DNA of 64,000 nucleotides from Desmodus rotundus (taxonomy: Eukaryota > Chordata > Mammalia > Chiroptera > Phyllostomidae). Positions 35,784 through 47,170 of the stretch are shown here, in pieces. The stretch is from positions 59,170,239 to 59,234,238 of the forward strand of contig NC_071389.1 in NCBI RefSeq assembly GCF_022682495.2, written 5' to 3'. Positions within the stretch are counted from its first letter, which is position 1, and each line of letters starts with the position of its first letter. Position numbers and translations under genes: made by a program. The notes under the pieces were generated by a model. That model had not been told where the DNA came from, made no database searches, and saw nothing but the letters and a program-made list of their open reading frames with translations.

Positions 35784-36158
35784 TGTATTAGTCAGCTGGA
35801 GCAGCCATAACAATACCACACATAAGTGGCTTAAACAACAGAAATTTATGTTTTCACAGTTCTGAAGGCTGGAAGTTCAAGACCAGGGTGCTGTCATGGT
35901 TGGTTTCTGTGAGGCTTCTCTCTTTGGTTTGCAGATAGTCACCCGCTCAGCGTGTCCTCATTTGACCTTAGCTCTGTTTGTGTGCACTCCTGGTGTCTCC
36001 TCCTCCTCTTATAAAAAACATCAATCCGATTGGATCAGGGCCTCACCCATAGACCTTATTTTACCTTAATTGTCTCATTAAAAGGCCTATCTATAGTCAC
36101 ATCAGAGGTTCGGGCTTCAACTTAGGAACTGGAGGGGGGCACAATTCAGTCTATAACA
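35784..36158 (-). mobile_element. MaLR (MLT1/MST-like) LTR, antisense
   Basis: From 'tgtattagtcagctggagca' through 'ggcttaaacaacagaaattt', 'cacagttctgaaggctggaa', 'gttcaagaccagggtgctgt', 'attggatcagggcctcaccc' and on to 'caattcagtctataaca', this is the textbook antisense layout of a MaLR LTR with TG...CA ends. No 5 bp target duplication was found at these ends. A perfect inverted repeat begins 12 bp downstream. Confidence 0.8.
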
Positions 36159-36170
36159 CTGAATATTCAG

Positions 36171-36240
36171 ACTTAAGCAATACTGAATTGTTGAAGTAAG
36201 TCCATCTGGACTTACTTCAACAATTCAGTATTGCTTAAGT
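36171..36240. repeat. Perfect inverted repeat, 34 bp arms, 2 bp spacer
   Basis: The left arm (36171-36204, starting 'acttaagcaatactg') and the right arm (36207-36240, ending 'cagtattgcttaagt') are exact reverse complements, separated by 'tc' at 36205-36206. Pairing stops at both outer ends. The DNA could extrude as a cruciform and an RNA would form a 34 bp hairpin. No transposon termini or target duplication explain it. It may be a recent foldback duplication or a library/assembly artefact. Confidence 0.97.
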
Positions 36241-36289
36241 TTAGTCAATGAATTAAAGGAATGGGAAAGATCATAAAATGCTTGAATGC

Positions 36290-36560
36290 CTGATTGTGCA
36301 TCTAAGTTACAAATCTTAAGACACTGGGGAGCCATTGAAGAATTCTGTGGGCTACAGTGATCAGATTCACCCTTTGTAAGGACATTCTAGCTACAGGGTA
36401 AAGATGGGTCAGTAGCAGAGGCAAGATCAGACCCAGAGAAACACAGAGAGACTGGTTAACAGCATCACAGTCAGCCAGACCAGGTACAATGATGAGCTGA
36501 ATTGCAAGTGGCTAAATTAGGCAAAACTTTAGAAGGTAGATTGATAGAACTTGATGATTA
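36290..36560 (+). repeat. Old interspersed repeat, family not named
   Basis: 'actggggagccattgaagaa', 'gctacagtgatcagattcac', 'ggcaagatcagacccagaga' and 'gagactggttaacagcatca' follow the '...gaagccattggagg...' portion of a large ancient mammalian repeat. Weaker similarity may run on to about 36860. Confidence 0.45.
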
Positions 36561-36883
36561 AATTGAGTGTAGAGTGAGGAAGGGGAAGTGGTTGGTGTTG
36601 ACTTTGCACTATTTGGAGTAATTTAGTAGATATTGAGATAAGACATATAGGGAAGGTATTGTGATTTAGGGATTTAAGCAGGAGCTGTTGTGATCAGCTT
36701 TGACATGGGGAGTTTAAGTCTTGTAGAGCATCCAAATAGAAATGTCTAAATAGTTGTAAAAGCCTGATTCTCAGAAAAGAGATCTTGGATGAGATTAGTT
36801 TGAAATTACTTAAGAATATGGGCAAGTTAAGAGTTAGAGCTGTGAGAGTGAATGAAATTACCTGAGTAAGATAAGAAGAGAGC

Positions 36884-36903
36884 AAAAAAAAAAAAAAAAA
36901 AAA
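36884..36903. repeat. A homopolymer
   Basis: A run of about 20 A. It creates a poly-Phe stretch in an overlapping minus-strand frame. Confidence 0.9.
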
Positions 36904-38440
36904 CACCTTTCTAAGTAGAAGTTCTATATAGAAAGGTAGAATTAATACAAATAGAAAGGTAGGAAGCATTATCATTTAAGTTATGAGTTGAGAAATAAGA
37001 AGAAAGGAAAAATCTTTTTTTTGTAAATACAAGGAATATAATTCAAATAATTGTGAATTGTGAATTTGATTCAATGCTCCAAATACATATCAAGTTATAT
37101 TTGTATTGTGATTTATCAAATAAGTTGCATTACAAACATATATTTTCATTTTACTTAAATATTTTTATTCTCTTTGATTTAAATTTCATTCTATGATTTG
37201 ATTTTCAGCTTAAGGTCTGTAAATTCTAATCATTATTTTGGTTGCAATAATTTTCTACGTTTTTCAATTATTACTGAGATCAAAGCCTAAATCCCTATTA
37301 ACTAGTGAAGGAGTTTTAAATTTTTGAAGAACTCTGATAATACACTCAAAGGAAGAATTTGATTTCTAAACATTATGTTGTGCTTTTGATTTCAAGTTGT
37401 ATAACATTAACAGCTTTATCTTAAAGCACTATGAGAATATGCTAATTCATATTTTTGGCTGGGCAGTTTATCACTGCTGGGCCTATCAGAGGAAGGAAGA
37501 GACCCAAACAGCTGGTAACAGAGATTCTTGAGTGTTGGTCAATTCATTTTTTGAGCATTGATTTACTCTCTCAAGCATGTGCTAGGTGCAGTGAATGCAG
37601 ACAACAGAAGTGAACACAACTTAAAACGGACCCTGTTCTTTGAGAGCTTACAGCACTTTGTGGGTGTGCCTGAAAAAACTGCTGTAAAACCCTTTTGCAT
37701 GGTATAGGACTGGGATGGTACAGCCCTTTTGCTTGCAGCAGTCTCTGGAGCTTGGCTTTTTAATTTCGTCACCTGCTTGCTGATGGCAGCTTCTCTGTGC
37801 TCCATATCTTGCCTCACAATAGTGTAAAGAATGCCTCGGACCAAGATCAGTAGCCATGGAATCATTTGTTACTAGGCCGGCCAAATAGGGCTGAAATAAA
37901 AATAGTCCTAGGATTCTCTTTGAATTGTTATTGCTTCCAAATCTCTGCTCATGGCTCTACCTTCCAGACTTGAATACTCAAGAATTCAGGAGATATTAAT
38001 AGAAGCAGGAAGGAGGCATATGGGAGGCTAGTTTTAGTTAATGAAAAGTGACAGCCCTTTGAACCCTTTAAATTATGGTAAGAAATCAAGGCATCCACTG
38101 CCCCTTGAATGTTGATTTCCAGATTTTACCATCATTATTTAAGTAAATCAGACTATCCTAAGCTAAGTAATACTGTTGCATGTTGTATATATTACATACT
38201 TGTCTTTCGGGAAATGCCATGGTGTTGACACATAAAATGGAAACGACTTTTTAAAAATATGTATTTAATGCTGTGGTTGAACTAGTAAATAACAGTTATT
38301 GTGCTTCCATTTAGAACGTTTGGATAAAAAAAGCCTATATAATTTTTATTGGCTTTTCTTTCTTAACCTGTGAAAAGAGAACTGTCAAGCAAACACACCA
38401 TCACTTTCATGAAAACTATTTTCATGTATCGAATGAAAGT
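36904..38440. other. Mostly unassigned sequence
   Basis: An old repeat fragment ('caagcatgtgctaggtgcag') lies at about 37525-37660. Next to it on the minus strand (37563-37890) two overlapping open frames follow a splice-acceptor-like 'ttatttcag' at 37891-37899. Neither encodes a protein I recognise. No other feature. Confidence 0.35.
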
Positions 38441-38700
38441 TTTTATTGCCCATTACTTTTTTATATTTGTTATGCAGTAGCTTCAAAAAACACAATCAGA
38501 AAGTTGAACACGCTCGAAAACTGGCCACGCATACTTCATTGTACTGGCCTGAGAGTGTCGTGGTTTTTTCTCCGGGGCCCACCATCGGAATTCAGTGTGT
38601 CGATGCATCACAGTGTTGGATTATTATCTGAGGCTGATAGAAAATGCTGTGATGAATGCTTCCTGAAGAGTTCTATCTATTCATTGTGTTAACATTTGAT
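38441..38700. other. CpG-bearing unique patch
   Basis: Contains 'gaacacgctcgaaaactggc', 'gagagtgtcgtgg', 'tctccgggg' and 'gtgtcgatgc', an unusual number of CpGs for this AT-rich neighbourhood. Two overlapping plus-strand frames (61 and 62 codons) show no domain. It could be a conserved non-coding element or a young, unrecognised repeat. Confidence 0.3.
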
Positions 38701-40820
38701 AGAATTTCATGACATTAGAACCACTGGTTTGCTGAAGTTCAACCTTGGCTGAGTTTCTTGCATATGTTTCTCATTTAGAGAGAAGACTTCTGCTTCCTGA
38801 CAGAGATTCAAAATGAGTGTCTCCAGGAGGAGGAAAAAAACCCCAGAAACTACAAAAAACATATTTCCAAATAAAATCAAACACACTAGAACAAGCACCA
38901 TATTGGGAAACTTTTTAAGAGGGAGAGGGAGAAAGGAATAGATAAAAAACAGACTTTTCGATTCAAATTCAAACAACTCATCTCTCCGTTCCTGTCAAGG
39001 CACTATCAGATAAATTTAGAAAGTAAGGAAAATCTCCAATTACCCTAGGACTATTTTGTCAACCTCAGTAGTTCTAGAATTTATGGTTAAAACTATAACT
39101 ATCTCACAAATATTAACCTTTTGATAGCTTTTGCAACTTGTTTTAAGGTATGTATGTCCAGGAATGGTTTAATCTATTGGCTTTTCCCCCTTTCGATCCC
39201 CCTGCAGACACATTTCTTCAATTTATATGAGCAGCTGCTTTAAGGTAAACTGGGAAAATTGTTTCAATTTGACAGCCTCTAAGTATGATCTTATGTACAT
39301 TTGCTATCAGGCTGAAAAATAATCAGAAAGCTTTCCCCTACTCCCACAGGATTTTCAAGGGGAAAAAATGCAGATACTGCGTCTTCTACACGGATCGCAT
39401 GATGAGAAATGGCGCACAAACTCACTGGACCAAGATGGGAACTAGACTTCAGTGTGCTTGTTGATTTTTAAAATCATATTATATTTTTCAGACAAAGTGA
39501 GCAATATTTTTCAATAATCTATGAGAATTTTTATTTAGTGGAGATTGTGAATAACAAACCATTAATAGTTAACTATAAGTAACTAAGGTCCTCTTTATTA
39601 AATTCTACCTATTAAAATTGCCCAGAACATACAGAGAGTTTAAATTAGTAATATTATCTTTATGAATCCTAAAGCATTGGGAAGACATTGAACTTTAGAC
39701 AATGAACACATACTGCACACCTTTAAGACGTCAGGCATTACGCCGTTTTTCTAAATAAGGAGACATACAGGACACGCAGTCTGACACCGGCTCTTAGGGC
39801 GCTCACCACAGTCCTGCGGTTTTCCGTATACTGCCTATAATGATAAGTTCATTCCTTTTTAGGTGGCAGACATAGTCTGAAAGTTGTGCTCTGAGTCTCA
39901 AACAGGGAGTTTCCAGGATGAGGTTACCGTGTGTGCAAGCTCCAGGAACAAAACGATTGAACACTTGTAGATGTGACCATCATTTACAAGCTACAATTTT
40001 TTGACCCCATCCTTATGAGCCACCAGGAACTGTATGTGCATGGGCACGCACGCACACAACCCCCTTTATAAATGTTAGAAGTGTAACAAAAAGGCCATTG
40101 CACTTTGAAATGTCTCATGGGAAAGAGTCCAGTTTCCGATTTCTCTTTTGTACTGAGTGGTTTCTTAGAGCCTTCAAAATGCCTTTCCTGCAATGGTCGT
40201 GCCAGTCTTGCAGCTTAAACTGTGCCTTTCTTGCAACTTTATTTCTAATTAGTTGTTGCTTTTTTAAAGATGAAAGGCCTTTTGCATCTTGAAGAGCTAA
40301 GTGAACTTAATGAAATACTCTGATAGTAGTTAAAAATATTTCCTTATATGAATAAGGGCATTGAAGGTTAACCCTGGCCTTCTCAGAGGAAAACTGCGAT
40401 ACTATGTTGCAACTAAGATTATGTATTACCATGTTTATTTCAGCTAAACCAGGTACATAATTTCAGAGTGAGAGAGCTGTTTTCTTTAGCATCACCTAAA
40501 CATGAGTTGATTTAAATGAATAGCTTCAAAAATAAATCCTTGGCAGCAATAACAATCCTAGGAGAAAATGTGGTCTGTTATCAAGAGTCGCATCAGTGCA
40601 GAAGATCCACCTTTCAATTTATTTTTCTTTAGCTGGGAAAATAAGGTTGCTCTGGCAGTACGTTCTGAAGTTTCTTTATGTATCTTGAAGTATCCATAGA
40701 GGACAATGTGATGTGGTGCCCCAATGTGGTGTGATGTGTTAGGAAGGGTTACTAACCAGCCCGGCTGCTGGGAGTGCTGCAGACAGAAAACTTTCAGGAA
40801 TCTCTTTCCAGGGTTGCCTG
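38701..40820. other. Mostly unique sequence
   Basis: An old-repeat remnant with several CpGs ('gacgtcaggcattacgcc') is visible at about 39700-39845. No gene. The 89-codon minus-strand frame at 38707-38976 and the 69-codon one at 39984-40193 have no recognisable features. Confidence 0.35.
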
Positions 40821-41540
40821 AGCTGGGGAATGCCTGCCCACATCCATGCTTTTCTAGGCCAGGCCCATCAGGGAACTGCTAATGTGGGTGGTGGGACAAA
40901 AAGCTCTGGTCCTTTAGCCCAGATTGGGTCAGTTTTGAAGGCTCATTCTAGTCTTATGGTTGCCTTTGAAAAGATGAAGTACAACGAACAGCCATGCAAC
41001 CATTATTTAAATTCAATCATTTGCCACATTTATCTTTATATATGCATCTTTGCATATGCATCTTTGCATATGTATTTTTGCGTATATGTGTCTTTGATGC
41101 ATCACTCAGAAATACCTCAGCACTTAGTTTCCAAGATTAAGGACATTCTACAGCATAACCATAATGATATTTTCACTCTCAAGGAATGTAATATTGGCAC
41201 TTTACAATTGTCTAATATACAATCCGTATTCTAATTTTCTAGTGTCCTAATAATATCTTTAATAGCTGTTTTTCTCCTACTGAGAATCCATCAAGGGTCA
41301 CACATCACATTTGTTTAGTTTTTAGTCTTCTCTAATTTCTTCTTTTTAAAATTATAGGATATTGACATTTTTTAATGGTTCAGAAAAACAGTCTGGGTTT
41401 GTCTGATTGTTTCCTCATGTGTAAATTTGTATTCAACATTTGTAGAAATAATACTAAATATGTGACACTGTATCCTTCACAGGTCTTTGCATCAGATGAT
41501 AATGATGGAGGAGGAGGAAGAGGAGGAGAAAGGGTGTTGG
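40821..41540. other. Unique-looking sequence, no gene recognised
   Basis: A 134-codon plus-strand frame at 40830-41234 passes through a degenerate 'tttgcatatgcatc' tandem at about 41035-41100 and has no recognisable domain, so I do not call it a gene. Confidence 0.4.
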
Positions 41541-41596
41541 ATAGATAGTTAGATAGATAGATAGATAGGTAGATAGATAGATCAATAGACAGATGG
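41541..41596. repeat. (GATA)n microsatellite
   Basis: Interrupted GATA/TAGA units with GTTA, GGTA and CAAT variants. It yields an Ile-Tyr-Leu-Ser repeat in a minus-strand frame. Confidence 0.9.
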
Positions 41597-41639
41597 CTCT
41601 CTATGGGGCACGCCCACCCCTTTCCACACACCTTTCCCC

Positions 41640-42030
41640 CATGCATGTTTCCTTGCCCCTCTTTCTCCTGAGCTCTAAGGGCCCTGCTTTTGCCCCTGTA
41701 ACTTGTTGCTTGGGCCCATATCTTCTTTGACTCACTTCTTCTACCTCTGTGACCTTCTAAATAAACTTTCTCTTACTGTTTGAGTCTGGGCTCTGAATCC
41801 TTTTTCAGCCAGAACTAAAAACCAAGGCCCTGTCTGACTCCACCAGTCTCCTACCTGGTGCTGTTTCGCCGCCGACGTGTGGTGCTATGACTTGGATACT
41901 CCGGTGGCTCAGATTGTTTTATCCTGGCATATTGCAACAGGGTCCCATGGAAGCCCACCCAAGACCACCTTGCAGACCTGGATCTGTGCTAGGTACCAGC
42001 AGGGGCCTTTTGTGCCCCACGGGCTCCTCT
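41640..42030 (+). mobile_element. Partial gammaretrovirus-like LTR, sense
   Basis: 'ttttgcccctgtaacttgtt', 'cacttcttctacctctgtga', 'ccttctaaataaactttctc' (AATAAA signal) and 'tgggctctgaatcctttttc' match the R/U5 part of the LTR at 6474-7350 in sense orientation. Beyond 'aaaaaccaaggc' the sequence still aligns with the antisense copy at about 42300-42400, so the shared unit is longer than R/U5. U3 is missing on the left, where a GATA repeat lies. The 132-codon plus-strand frame at 41877 is not a gene. Confidence 0.6.
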
Positions 42031-42119
42031 CTTCACATGAGATAAACTTGGGTGAGTTTTTTCTTGAAATTCTTGATGTCCCTCTTTTAAGGTATGAGGA
42101 CCTGATTTTCACTGAGTGG

Positions 42120-42233
42120 TTCATACCCTTCTTTCCTCCTTCTTCCCTTCCTCCCTCCCTTGCCACCTCCTTCCTTCCTTCCTTCCTCTTTTCTCTCTCT
42201 CTTTCTCTCTTTTTCCCCCCTCCCTCCCTCTCT

Positions 42234-42272
<39 letters not shown>
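42120..42272. repeat. Polypyrimidine tract, (CTTC)n then (CT)n
   Basis: About 150 bp that is almost pure C/T on the plus strand, ending in a (CT)n run. It could adopt triplex or other non-B structures. It lies between two convergent LTR fragments. Confidence 0.9.
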
Positions 42273-42276
<4 letters not shown>

Positions 42277-42299
42277 TTAAGGATAATGTATACAGTGAG

Positions 42300-42680
42300 G
42301 CAAGACATTTCAAGACAATGGAGAGGGTGGTGGTGTCAGTAGTGAAATGGCACCAGATGGTAGACAGGCAGAGTCAGACCACACCATGGGTCAGCAACCT
42401 TGGTACTTGAGTTCTGGCTAAGAAAGAATTCAGAGTCAAGACTCAAACTATAAGAGAAAGTTTACTTAGAAAGTCACAGAGGTAGAAGAAATGAGCCTTA
42501 GAAGAAATGGGCTCAGAAAACAAGTAATACAGGCAAAAAAAAAAGGGGGGGGGCCCTTGGGGCTTAAGAGAAAAAGAGAGTCAAGGAAGTATGCCTGAGG
42601 AAAGGGGAGGGAAAAGGCACTGGCTTGCTCTATACAGCAAGCTGGATCCTCCCTTTTGAGGGCTTTTATCTGGAGGTCTA
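42300..42680 (-). mobile_element. Partial gammaretrovirus-like LTR, antisense
   Basis: On the plus strand, 'gttctggctaagaaagaatt', 'cagagtcaagactcaaac' and 'agaaagtcacagaggtagaa' match the plus strand of 6490-6575 closely. 'gggcttttatctggaggtct' near 42660-42680 is the TATA-region counterpart of 6781-6800. Left of 42395 it shares sequence, inverted, with 41815-41885. It contains a long A/G homopolymer stretch at 42535-42552. U3 upstream of the TATA region is not recognisable. Confidence 0.65.
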
Positions 42681-44560
42681 ATTACATAAGGTAATTTTGC
42701 CTCTTTCTAAGTAATGTCAAGTTGATAACTTAGTTAAGATAATGTCTGTCAGACTTTTTCACTATAAAGATATCTATTACCCTTTAATTAATATGTAATC
42801 TGTAGATAACTGTGCATTGGCATTTTCAAAAGAGTGGTTTTCTGGTTTTCCTTCCACATTTATTAGCTGAAACTTTTTTTTAAGGAGGGGCCTTCCTTCT
42901 TTTCTTTTTTCCCTGCTTTATTTATTTGTTTATTTGCAGAGGGAGAAATTCATGGATTAAAGAAAATGATATGTTATAATTTATTAAAATTATTTTATTG
43001 TATATGCTCAAATTTCCCCACATTTAGTCAGTTATTTTTTCAAATGTTATTTATATGCCCAGATCTGGTGCCCTTTTGCTCATTGTTACTGAGATTCCAT
43101 TTCTGGGCCATTTCTTTGAGAAAAACAAGGACGTAAACAAACAAAACAAAAGTCATGTGTTTTCACAAAGATCATTCCATCCTTTTCTTACACTTTGTTC
43201 TTTTACAACTCTGGTTCTCAAATAACATCAATCTATCTATTCATTGTCTGTACCTTACTGTCTGTCTGTCTATCTATATATTTATCTATCTATTCTTTTT
43301 TCTCCTCCTCTTCCTCCTCCTCTATCACAATCTTCATGGTCAACTTATTAATTGAAAGGCTTAAATACACTATTCCAAACCATACCCTCATTGAGTAAAG
43401 ATCAAGCTATTTGTGCTGTCTGTGTAGTTAGAATATATTTATGGCAAACAGCTGAAATATTATGGTCAAAAGACACTTAAATTATTCTGCTATTTCTGTG
43501 TAATTATGTTGTCATTTGATACAATTATATCCATTTGCTTCTGAATGTAGTTAATTTGTCTGGTTTTATTACATCATTATTGATTGCTTTTGAATATGTA
43601 AAATGTTTTCATTGTTCAACTTTTATTTCTTTCTTCTTTCATTTTATATAAGAATTGGTGGTGGTTCATTTTCAGTTTCTTTTTCTTTAGATTACTTAAT
43701 ATTCAAGTTTGACAGTGATTGCCTTGAGGAATAATTTACATTGTCCAGAAATTTATGTCTACATAACAAAGACTTTGTGTTTACCATTTGGGAGGAGAAT
43801 GAAAAGAAATTCATATTTAAATGAAGGGTTTCTACCTATACGTTTAATACATTTTTTAAAATTATGAAATTGTTATTTTGTTATATAGGATTTTAGTTAT
43901 CTGTGGAAATATGTGTATGGATACTGAGTAGCCATAGTAGGGGGCTGTCCTAGTTGATAAGCTATTGTGTCTTAGCTCCAAGCCCTCCCTCCCACATTCT
44001 CATTTCTGATAATGGCACTCAGTATCTTGCACCCTTGCCAACTATGGTCCTGTTAGGTTCTGCCACAGGAAACTGCAGAAAAGAAGGCTGAAGGAGAAAG
44101 GATTTGCTTCTTTCTGTTCATTTTTGTCCTTTCCGAGTTTCTCCAGCAGCAATCTATAGCAAAACAGTGGAAGATCTTTCTGGTAACAGTTGTTTTCCAA
44201 TGTAAAGCCTCTTCCATTACTTTCAGACTTGCCAGTAAGAACTCTGTTTTCAGTCTGAGTCCCAACTTCATGGTGCCTTTTCTCAGAGATCCTGAGATTC
44301 TAGGACTATCTGGGACTATTTGTTTTCAGACAAATGCGATCTTTCTGTAGATTCTCTCCTCCATCCCCCTTCCTTGTTCTCCCAGCTTGTGGGGCTGGAA
44401 GCTGCTTCAGGCAGTTACAGTGTATATGGGTTACATCAGTGTTCCATGGTTGCTTTGCATTCTTCCAACACCAATCTAGGCAGGCTTGTAAATTATATTC
44501 TCGATATAATTTATGTCATTTCTCTTTTCCTGACTGGGTGCTAACGTGTAAGATTTATTA
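42681..44560. other. Unique-looking AT-rich sequence with one TCTG/TATC repeat
   Basis: A TCTG/TATC repeat plus a CTCCTC pyrimidine run lies at 43255-43325. No gene. Opposed and overlapping frames at 44053-44561 have no recognisable domain. Confidence 0.35.
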
Positions 44561-44569
44561 AGAATATTC

Positions 44570-46065
44570 CCAGTCATTCCCCAGCCTTTCTATATTCACA
44601 CACACCTGTAGGTAATTAATTCATTATATTTTGGTTTATCCTTCCTATGTGTCATTGAGAAAAATAGATGTTTATCTATATTTATAATTAAATTTAAACC
44701 TATATGTAAAAAATTACATCTTTTCATAAGGATATTTTTTAAACACCAGTAGAGTACCCTGTCATGTGACTGGATGACAATTCTCCTATGATTTGGCATA
44801 TGGGTTGTTTTCAATGTTCTTTATTATAAAAAATGCTGCTGTGAAAAAGTCTGGTACATAAGGTTCCCCCCATCACACATTTTTGGAGCTGTATCTCCAA
44901 GAAAATTTTCTATAAGTTAAAAGGTAAACATATATAGCATTGTTATATATTACCAAATTCCCCTTTATAGAAATTGCCTCTTGATACACCCTTACCAACA
45001 GTATAGATAATCCGTGCCCCCAAAGCTTACAGAAATAAGGTTTTCTCAGGCTTTTGAATATTCTTAATCTGACAGATGAGAAGCTCTATCTTCACAGTTA
45101 AATTTTGATTTTTCTCATTATGCTTGAATGTGTTCTATGTAAGTAAGGGCAAATTTTGTACCTTCACTCATGAACTGTTGGTTTATTCATTTCATTCTTT
45201 TCATTTGGTTTTGGCTTTTTCTTCTCAGTTTTTAAGAGTTTTTATGTATCAGAAAGCTTATCACTTTAATTGCTATATATATTGCAAATGTTCTTTCCTT
45301 CCTGGTCATTTGCCTTTTGAATTTGCTTATAATTTCTTTTTGCCATGAAAAAGATGTTTTAAGTAGTAAAATTGTTTAGTATTTTACTTGTATTGAATAT
45401 AGATTTTAAGTTTAAAAAATTAATCATGTTTTCTTCAAGTAATTATGTGATTTCAATATTTTGGTCATTTACATATTATAATGATTAATTTTATGTTTTA
45501 AATCAGCTGGGCCATGATGCCCCGATATTTGGTCAAACAGTATTCCAGATGTTTCTGTGAAAGTATTTTTTGAGTGAGATTAACTTTTCTATCAGTGGAC
45601 TTTTAATTGCTGTCCATAATGTGGGTGTGTTTCGTGCAACCAGCTGAAGGCCTTAACAGAACAAAGTCTGACCTCCCCCAAACAAAAAAGAATTCTGCCA
45701 GCAGACTACACTAAGGCTCAACCTGCCAGCCACCCCATCAAATTCTGGGCTCACAAAACTTCCTCAGTGGCATGAGTTCAGTCCTTAAAATAAATCTCTC
45801 TCTACGTGTATATACATACCCTGCTGGTTCTGTGTCTCTGGAGAACCTGGACTAATATACATACCTTATCCACTTGAAACTTATGCTGTATGATGGTGTG
45901 GATCAAATTTTATCTGTTATCTAAGTGGATATCTTGATGTAGCAATGCAGTGTATTAAAATGTCCATCATTTCTGTGATTTGAAAGGTCACCTTCATCTT
46001 ATACAAAACTTTCATCTGTACTTGACTCAATTTCTGTTCCATGGCATATGTATCCTTGCAACAGT
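44570..46065 (-). mobile_element. L1M 3' portion, antisense, split by an LTR
   Basis: On the plus strand, 'aaatgctgctgtgaaaaagt', 'gctgtatctccaagaaaatt', 'ttaccaaattcccctttata' and 'gcaaatgttctttccttcct' are antisense L1M 3' sequence. After the LTR at 45482-45861 the same element resumes with 'accttatccacttgaaactt' and 'gatttgaaaggtcaccttca'. This continuity across the LTR shows that the LTR inserted into the L1. Confidence 0.7.
45482..45861 (+). mobile_element. ERVL-like solo LTR (possibly MLT2-type), sense
   Basis: The block runs from TG ('tgattaattttatg') to CA ('ggactaatataca'), 380 bp. It includes 'ggccatgatgccccgatatt', 'ctgaaggccttaacagaaca', 'gaattctgccagcagactac', 'ccttaaaataaatctctctc' (polyadenylation signal) and 'ggttctgtgtctctggagaa'. 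This is the order of an old mammalian ERVL-related LTR. The exact subfamily is uncertain. The flanking 5-mers (tataa, tacct) match only partly. Confidence 0.7.
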
Positions 46066-46149
46066 AACAGACTACTTGTTAAATTTTAGAAGTACTATGC
46101 GATGTTTCCATTTCTGGTAGGGTTACTGCCCTTTTACTGTTCCTTTTTA

Positions 46150-47158
46150 CTCCTCCTACCCACAACTTTTTACCTTATAAAAATTTTCAAATGTTCAGAA
46201 AATTTGAAAGAACTTTACAGTAAACATCTCTATACCACTGTCCATGCTCTAACACTAACTTTCTGCTAAACTTACTTTATTACGTATTTATCCATCTATC
46301 CATTCTTCCATCTACCCATAGGTCCATCTTGTTCTTTGGTGCATCCAAAAGTGAACTGCAGACATCACTATCACCCTTTTAAATACTTCAGCATTCCTAA
46401 CATTAAATAGAGTTAAATATTTGTTAGAACTCTCTTTTTTTGACATAAATTTTTATGATAATGAAATGCCAAATCTTACAAGTAGCATCCAATCAGTTCT
46501 CACAATCCATACACCGTGCAATCTGGTAAAGCTCTCCCAATATTTCCCCGATAACTCTCCACTCACACTGCTGCCCCAGAGGCAAGTCCTCTTTTCTTTT
46601 TTCCTCACCATGAATTAGTTTCGCTTGTTCTAGAACTTCATGTAAATAGAATTATACACCATGTAAACTTTGTATAAAGTTTCTTTCACTCAGCAACATG
46701 CTGGTAGTCATCCCCGTTGTATGTATGAATATATCATTTCTTTTAATTGCTGAGTAGTACTCCATGGTACAAATATACCACATTTCCTTCATCCATTTTT
46801 TAGTGATGGACCCTTGGGCTGTTTCCAAGTTTTGGTTACTGTGAATTAAGCTGTAATGAACACTGTTGAAGAACTATTGGGGGGACATATGTTTTCACTT
46901 ATCTTGGATAAATACCTAGGAGTAAAATTTGGAGGGTGTGGGGTGAATGTTTAGTTGCATAAAGAACTGCCATTCTTTTACCTAAAGTATGTGAATTATG
47001 TTCCTTAACCTTCGATGGTGTCAGTTTTCCCATTTTAACTAATCTAGTGACAGTGCAGTAACAGTAGGGGTTTCTTTGTTAGGTTTTATTTTTACTAGTT
47101 TTTCTTATATTTCTTTCTCAAATGAACTTTAGAATAAACTTATCTCTTAAAATGAATA
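46150..47158 (-). mobile_element. L1M 3' UTR, antisense
   Basis: 'gaattatacaccatgtaaac', 'ttctttcactcagcaacatg', 'tactccatggtacaaatata', 'gatggacccttgggctgttt' and 'tggataaatacctaggagta' are the standard antisense L1M 3' UTR landmarks in order. The right side is interrupted by the HAL1 at 47171. Confidence 0.75.
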
Positions 47159-47170
47159 TGCTAATATATT
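47159..47170. repeat. Left target-site duplication of HAL1 copy B
   Basis: 'tgctaatatatt', identical to 49274-49285. Confidence 0.93.

Noticed and set aside
36694..36975. Poly-Phe membrane-like minus-strand frame
   Set aside because: Driven by an A20 homopolymer and AT-rich sequence.
40830..41234. 134-codon plus-strand open frame
   Set aside because: It runs through a degenerate 'tttgcatatgcatc' tandem, has no domain or conserved motif that I recognise, and no splice or promoter context.
41380..41646. Ile-Tyr-Leu-Ser repeat protein
   Set aside because: Translation of the GATA microsatellite.
41877..42275. 132-codon plus-strand open frame
   Set aside because: It starts inside an LTR-related segment and ends in poly-Ser/Leu encoded by the C/T tract, so it is a repeat artefact.
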